Of a DNA stretch of 11,401 nt, positions 8,601 through 11,401 are shown piece by piece. The stretch's first letter is position 1; the number at the start of each line of letters is the position of its first letter. The stretch spans positions 381,346-392,746 of the forward strand of contig KQ482053.1 of the NCBI GenBank assembly GCA_001430745.1. The letters are read 5' to 3'. Below the pieces are notes generated by a model. It made no database searches. It was not told the origin of the DNA and saw only the letters and a list, made by a program, of their open reading frames with translations. A program made the position numbers and the translations under genes. The stretch comes from Auxenochlorella pyrenoidosa (Eukaryota > Chlorophyta > Trebouxiophyceae > Chlorellales > Chlorellaceae).

Positions 8601-10000
8601 CTCTTGTTGCTATGGCCGGCCTGCTTAGTACAGGCTGGCTTGCCTCGTTTGCAGGCCCCCCACGCCGCCACCCGTGCCCAGCCCGCCGCCGCCGCCGTCT
8701 CCCTCCCCGCCCCGCCCCTCCCCGCCTCCGCCCTCGCCGCGGCCCCCTCCGCCACGCCCCTCGCCGCCACCACCGCCACGTCCCTCCCCAGCCCCGCCGC
8801 GCGTCTCGCCTCCACCGCCATACCCTCGTCCGGTGCCGCTTGGAGCAACACTGCAGGCCGGCACCTACACACTAGAAATTGCCGACCGGCCCGGGTGTGG
8901 CGGTGAGCCAACAATGCATGCACCACACGTCGGGCATGGCGGGAGCGCAGCGCGGCAGGCATCTGGATAGCCAGCGTGCCCCCAGGCGCTGTGTGCACCG
9001 TCCGGCTGCCACCCAGCTGAGGCAACACCCCTGGCGTGCCTGCTGCAGGCTTCCTGACGGGGTCTAGCTGCCAGCAGGCGCTGGCCCTGACTCTGCGGCG
9101 TCGCCTGCCCAACCTGCGCGCCAATCAGGCAAGCATCAGGGCAATGGCACAAGGGCAGATCGCACTCCCCGGACAGCCTGCCCAGCATGCTGCTGCCAGC
9201 AGCGGAACACCAGAGCCCTGCCGCCGCCGTGCCGCAACAACTCCGCCACATCCCAGCCTCGCCCCATGTCTGGTGAGCTACCCCAGCCGCGTTTACAGTC
9301 ATCATGCGTCCGTCCCGGCGCCTCTCCCTGCCTGCTTGCAGACCTGGAGCATCTCGACGGCGCAGGCCCAGGCCAGGGGCCTTCAGGGTGCTGCTGTGAC
9401 CCTCAGCACCAAGTCGTGGACCTCAGCAGCCTGCCGGCCCGGCTCCTATGTGCTGGCCACGACAGGCAGCGTCTGCACCAGCGGCGCACTGGCGGCTGTG
9501 AGCGGCCGGCAGCAGTCCGTGGGGGCGCAGTGGGTGCTGGAGGGCGGCCCGGGCGGCGCCTTCTACATCCGGCCCAAGGTAGGTGCTGGGGCAGGGGGTG
9601 TCGACGGTGGAAAGCCCTTGTGGGGCTGCGAGGGCATCTGTGCCTGCATGCGTGAAGCAGCAAGGTCAATTTTGTTTACGCATATGTGGGCCGCAGCACC
9701 CATTCGCCTGACTGGTTCCCTCCTCCCGATAATCATCGTTCACATGATAATCGTTAATCTATCTCAGCGCGTTAGCGCGGAATAGCTTCACCTGGCTCTG
9801 GCGCCACCTGGCTCTGCCTCTGGCCTCTGGCGCCAATGGCAACTCACTGTTCCTCACCTGTGCCATGCCCGCCCTCCCCTGAGCAGGGCTGTGCCGACAA
9901 GTACCTAGGACTGCCCCGCAGCTGCGCTGTCGGCAACAGGGTGGGCATCGTGCCCAAGGGCGGCCCCAACGCCCTGCTGTGGAGGCTGAGAAGAGCCTGA
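5645..10000 (+). CDS. Secreted sorbosone/glucose dehydrogenase-like quinoprotein with Pro-rich linker and C-terminal trefoil-like domain, 13 exons
   Basis: Exons: 5645-6004, 6279-6418, 6586-6753, 6937-7016, 7132-7196, 7344-7429, 7596-7607, 7808-7932, 8104-8518 (or 8476), 8655-8902, 9049-9128, 9342-9578 and 9887-10000 (TGA 9998-10000). The total of 2130 nt gives 709 aa (695 with the other exon 9 end); all junctions are in phase. A signal peptide covers about residues 1-32 (LPALLLVLMACLGLAPAAAQA, last residue at the likely cut). The propeller, about 62-480, shows LPPGFSISLYANASI, GLEQPNGIAYD, DHKSRGLGLGPDGRLYVTVA, GIRNAANFDWHPET, PYCHW and PPLQALGPHIAPLGVLYW. His201 and Arg252 fall at the positions of His144 and Arg228 of Acinetobacter soluble glucose dehydrogenase (alignment from memory), so PQQ-dependent sugar or aldose oxidation outside the cell is plausible. 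Linker 485-545 is almost all Pro/Ser/Arg. Residues 553-709 are three Cys/Trp units. Introns 2 and 11 appear to be GC-AG. Substrate is unknown. Confidence 0.86.
7338..7343 (+). promoter_or_regulatory. NAGNAG tandem splice acceptor before exon 6
   Basis: CAGCAG offers two acceptors three bases apart. Use of the first adds one Gln before Glu-Arg-Asp-Asn-Met; both keep the frame. Upstream at 7305-7319 is a TAATAATAATAACAT tract that could hold the branch point. Confidence 0.55.
7596..7607 (+). other. 12-nt microexon (exon 7) coding the PYCHW core
   Basis: Exon 6 ends in the frame LTW-CC. The acceptor CTGCAG ending at 7595 adds G, completing Pro, then TAC TGT CAC TG, followed by GTGCGT at 7608. 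Joining to the acceptor at 7805-7807 completes Trp and opens TGSGPITLRDAGPG. Reading on past 7607 instead reaches a TGA about 33 bases later. PYCH is a recurrent motif of this dehydrogenase family, which supports the microexon as real. Confidence 0.65.
8656..8838 (+). repeat. Low-complexity (S/R)PPPP-coding tract (Pro-rich linker)
   Basis: About 61 codons, mostly CCN, code repeated SPPPP, RPSPPPP and RPPPP motifs joining the propeller to the C-terminal domain. Such motifs are typical of hydroxyproline-rich wall and matrix glycoproteins of green algae and are likely O-glycosylated. The complementary strand is almost pure G-rich purine sequence, so length variation and polymerase stalling are likely here. 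Confidence 0.85.
9728..9834 (+). repeat. AT-rich patch and short direct repeats in intron 12
   Basis: Intron 12 (9579-9886) has an AT-rich island with GATAATC at 9728-9734 and 9746-9752. It is followed by CACCTGGCTCTG at 9789-9800 and 9805-9816, and CTCTGGCGCC at 9795-9804 and 9825-9834. The base composition differs sharply from the surrounding GC-rich DNA. Confidence 0.6.
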
Positions 10001-10380
10001 GGAGTCTCAGCAGCGCGCCACCTCCCAGCGGCCGCGCCGAGAGCTCCAACATGCCGGCTGCGGCTGCAGCAGTTGCTTCTTCAACCATCGCTTTGTCATG
10101 CCGCATTCCCAGCCTAGATCTGGCCATCCTTGAAATTTGTTTTGAGCGGTTTTGTCAAGTAGCCGAGTGCGCATGCTCCCCTCTGCCGCCCCCGGCCTCG
10201 CCAGCATGGCGGCCGTTCGTGACGTCCGCCAGCAGCGCCAGCTGCGGCTGTTGCAGGCTGTGTCTTGACTCAAAGGCGCCACCTGCCCCATCAGGCGTCA
10301 TGCCTGTCTCCATCAGTTTAGCCTGCAGCTGGCAAGCTCCACGGCTGCCTGCTGCCGTGAGTAGCAGGCCGGCATTGATG

Positions 10381-10405
10381 CCCCCCACCCCCAACCCCCA
10401 ACCCC
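10381..10405 (-). other. C-rich tract; G-quadruplex potential on the - strand
   Basis: C runs of 6, 5, 5 and 4 at 10381-10386, 10388-10392, 10395-10399 and 10402-10405 are separated by A, AA and AA. The - strand has four G runs with 1-2 nt loops. This meets the usual quadruplex pattern, with i-motif potential on the + strand. Confidence 0.7.
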
Positions 10406-10494
10406 GCACCATTCCCCTAGGAGCCCATGCCTTTATCCCTCAACATTGCCCATTCATTTGTTGCTGCCGGCAGCGACTCCTCCACCATTGCTCA

Positions 10495-10499
10495 TGTAA
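10495..10499 (+). terminator. Possible poly(A) signal TGTAA of the dehydrogenase-like gene
   Basis: TGTAA is the usual poly(A) signal of green-algal nuclear genes. It lies 495 bases after the stop, and I found none nearer. A five-base motif can occur by chance. Confidence 0.35.
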
Positions 10500-10724
10500 T
10501 GCCATATGCACCAAACTGCCACTGCCGGTTTCAAGAGGCACATGCTCTTGAGGAAACCTCCTCCAGTACCAGTGAGGCAGCACTGCGTCGCATGGTGAAG
10601 CATATGAGACTCCTTGACCGTGTGGCTGCAGGGTGATTGATTCAAGACATCGACCTCCTCTCAGCGCCACTTGCATGGCCCAACCAGGTGCAGGAAGGCC
10701 TGCACGCACGGGGAGCTGCTCATG

Positions 10725-10732
10725 TGACGTCA
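10725..10732. promoter_or_regulatory. TGACGTCA palindrome upstream of the paralogue
   Basis: A perfect 8-bp CRE-type palindrome lies 122 bases before the ATG at 10854. It is the classical site for bZIP transcription factors. Placement suits a promoter element; no experimental support is available here. Confidence 0.4.
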
Positions 10733-10853
10733 GGCCAACGGCCGCCTGCTGTGCAGTGGCTCTAACCTGCCCCCGATCGTCGGCGCTTCTCGTGTACTTT
10801 CATCGCGCGATTTCAGAAGTCAAACCCGACCGCAGGCGCCTGCTGCAGGAGCT

Positions 10854-11213
10854 ATGCGGTGGAGCGGGCCGCTCCCTGCGCTCCCTGCGCTCCCAGCGGC
10901 GCTGCTTCTTGCGCTGTGTGCAGCAAGCTTGGCAGCAGTGCAGGCGACAGCAGCCTCCGAGGCGGGCGAGTTGGGAAGTGCCAGCTTCGCTGCCGCCTTC
11001 CGCACCGCCGGCGAACGGGCGCTGCTAAGCGTCGCGCCCCAGCCCGACCCTCCTTACGTGCTGGAGAACCTGCCGCTGCAGCTCGTCAAGCTGCCGCCCG
11101 GCTTCTCCATCTCGCTGTACGCCAACGCCTCGATTCCGGCCCGCTTCTTTGCCGTGGGCAACCGCGGGCGCGCCAAGCCCACCATTGTCTATGTTTCGAG
11201 CAACTCTGGCAGC
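10854..11213 (+). CDS. Tandem paralogue of the secreted sorbosone/glucose dehydrogenase-like gene, exon 1 (gene runs past window)
   Basis: Exon 1 is 360 nt (120 codons) from the first in-frame ATG to a GTGAGC donor at 11214, in phase 0. That is the same length and phase as exon 1 of the upstream gene. Residues 1-33 are a signal peptide (Leu/Ala-rich, ALPAALLLALCAASLAAVQA). From residue 61, APQPDPP, LPPGFSISLYANASI and ARFFAVGNRGRAKPTIV repeat the first propeller blade of the neighbour; by eye 49 of 60 residues match. The first 60 residues hardly match apart from their secretory character. The product is presumed to be an extracellular quinoprotein of the same family. Whether it has the linker and C-terminal domain cannot be seen. 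Confidence 0.85.
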
Positions 11214-11401
11214 GTGAGCTCATGAGCGGGAGGGGCCCCCGCCCAGCCCGGCTCCAGTGCGGTCTGCCCAGGGCATACACTACATGGAAAACGCAGGGTC
11301 GCGGTAGCATGCGCAGGCGGGGCGTGCAGGGGGGGTGTAGCGCTGCATCTTCCCAGCCGTACCAGCGCTTAGCTGCCGCTGGTCTGCGGTTCTGGGTGCC
11401 C
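11214..11401 (+). other. Start of intron 1 of the paralogue, running off the right edge
   Basis: After the donor at 11214 the exon 1 frame meets TGA (11223-11225). No sequence like the exon 2 start of the upstream gene (VYAMVD) appears before the window ends. The acceptor therefore lies beyond 11401. Confidence 0.7.

Larger units (their letters stand above)
10001..10853. other. Intergenic region: 3' UTR of the dehydrogenase-like gene and promoter of its paralogue
   Basis: No coding exon can be supported in these 853 bases. They hold a C-rich tract (10381-10405), a TGTAA motif (10495-10499) and a TGACGTCA palindrome (10725-10732). The open frames seen here lack family-like sequence and codon coherence. 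Confidence 0.55.

Noticed and set aside
8456..9124. - strand open frames, including a Gly/Glu/Arg-rich one at 8625-8864
   Set aside because: The Gly-rich protein is only the complement of the Pro-rich linker.
10001..10853. Open frames of up to 190 codons between the paralogues
   Set aside because: No domain-like sequence, no splice context; most likely UTR and promoter.
1..11401. CRISPR arrays, insertion sequences, rRNA, phage or bacterial operon features
   Set aside because: No spaced identical repeats, terminal inverted repeats, transposase-like frames or ribosomal RNA sequence was seen; genes are spliced and eukaryotic.

Overview
The window looks like nuclear DNA of a green alga, most likely a chlorophyte of the Chlorella type. 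It is strongly GC-rich. Genes are cut into many small exons by introns of about 115-340 nt with CAG acceptors. One protein carries a Ser-Pro-rich linker of the kind found in algal cell-wall and matrix proteins, and a TGTAA motif of the green-algal poly(A) type lies downstream of that gene. The assignment rests on these traits and on protein similarity recalled from memory; no database was searched. All four genes lie on the + strand and were rebuilt exon by exon from reading-frame phase and protein-family patterns.

Layout. (1) 1-953 holds the last three visible exons of an RCC1-type beta-propeller gene, cut by the left edge. (2) 954-1822 is intergenic. (3) 1823-5123 is a complete eight-exon snurportin-1 gene (509 aa), the adaptor that carries m3G-capped spliceosomal snRNPs into the nucleus. 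(4) 5124-5644 is 3' UTR plus promoter, with a strong G-quadruplex motif. (5) 5645-10000 is a thirteen-exon gene for a secreted quinoprotein of the sorbosone/soluble glucose dehydrogenase type (about 709 aa). Its propeller is followed by a Pro/Ser/Arg linker of about 60 residues and a C-terminal domain made of three Cys/Trp units, probably a beta-trefoil. (6) 10001-10853 is 3' UTR and promoter. (7) From 10854 to the right edge is exon 1, and the start of intron 1, of a tandem paralogue of gene 5.

No operon-like link joins the genes. The functional pair is the two tandem secreted dehydrogenase-like genes, which share exon-1 length and intron-1 position. Points of interest are the domain architecture of the secreted enzyme, a 12-nt microexon, decayed duplicated exon pieces inside two snurportin introns, and an apparently high share of GC-AG introns.
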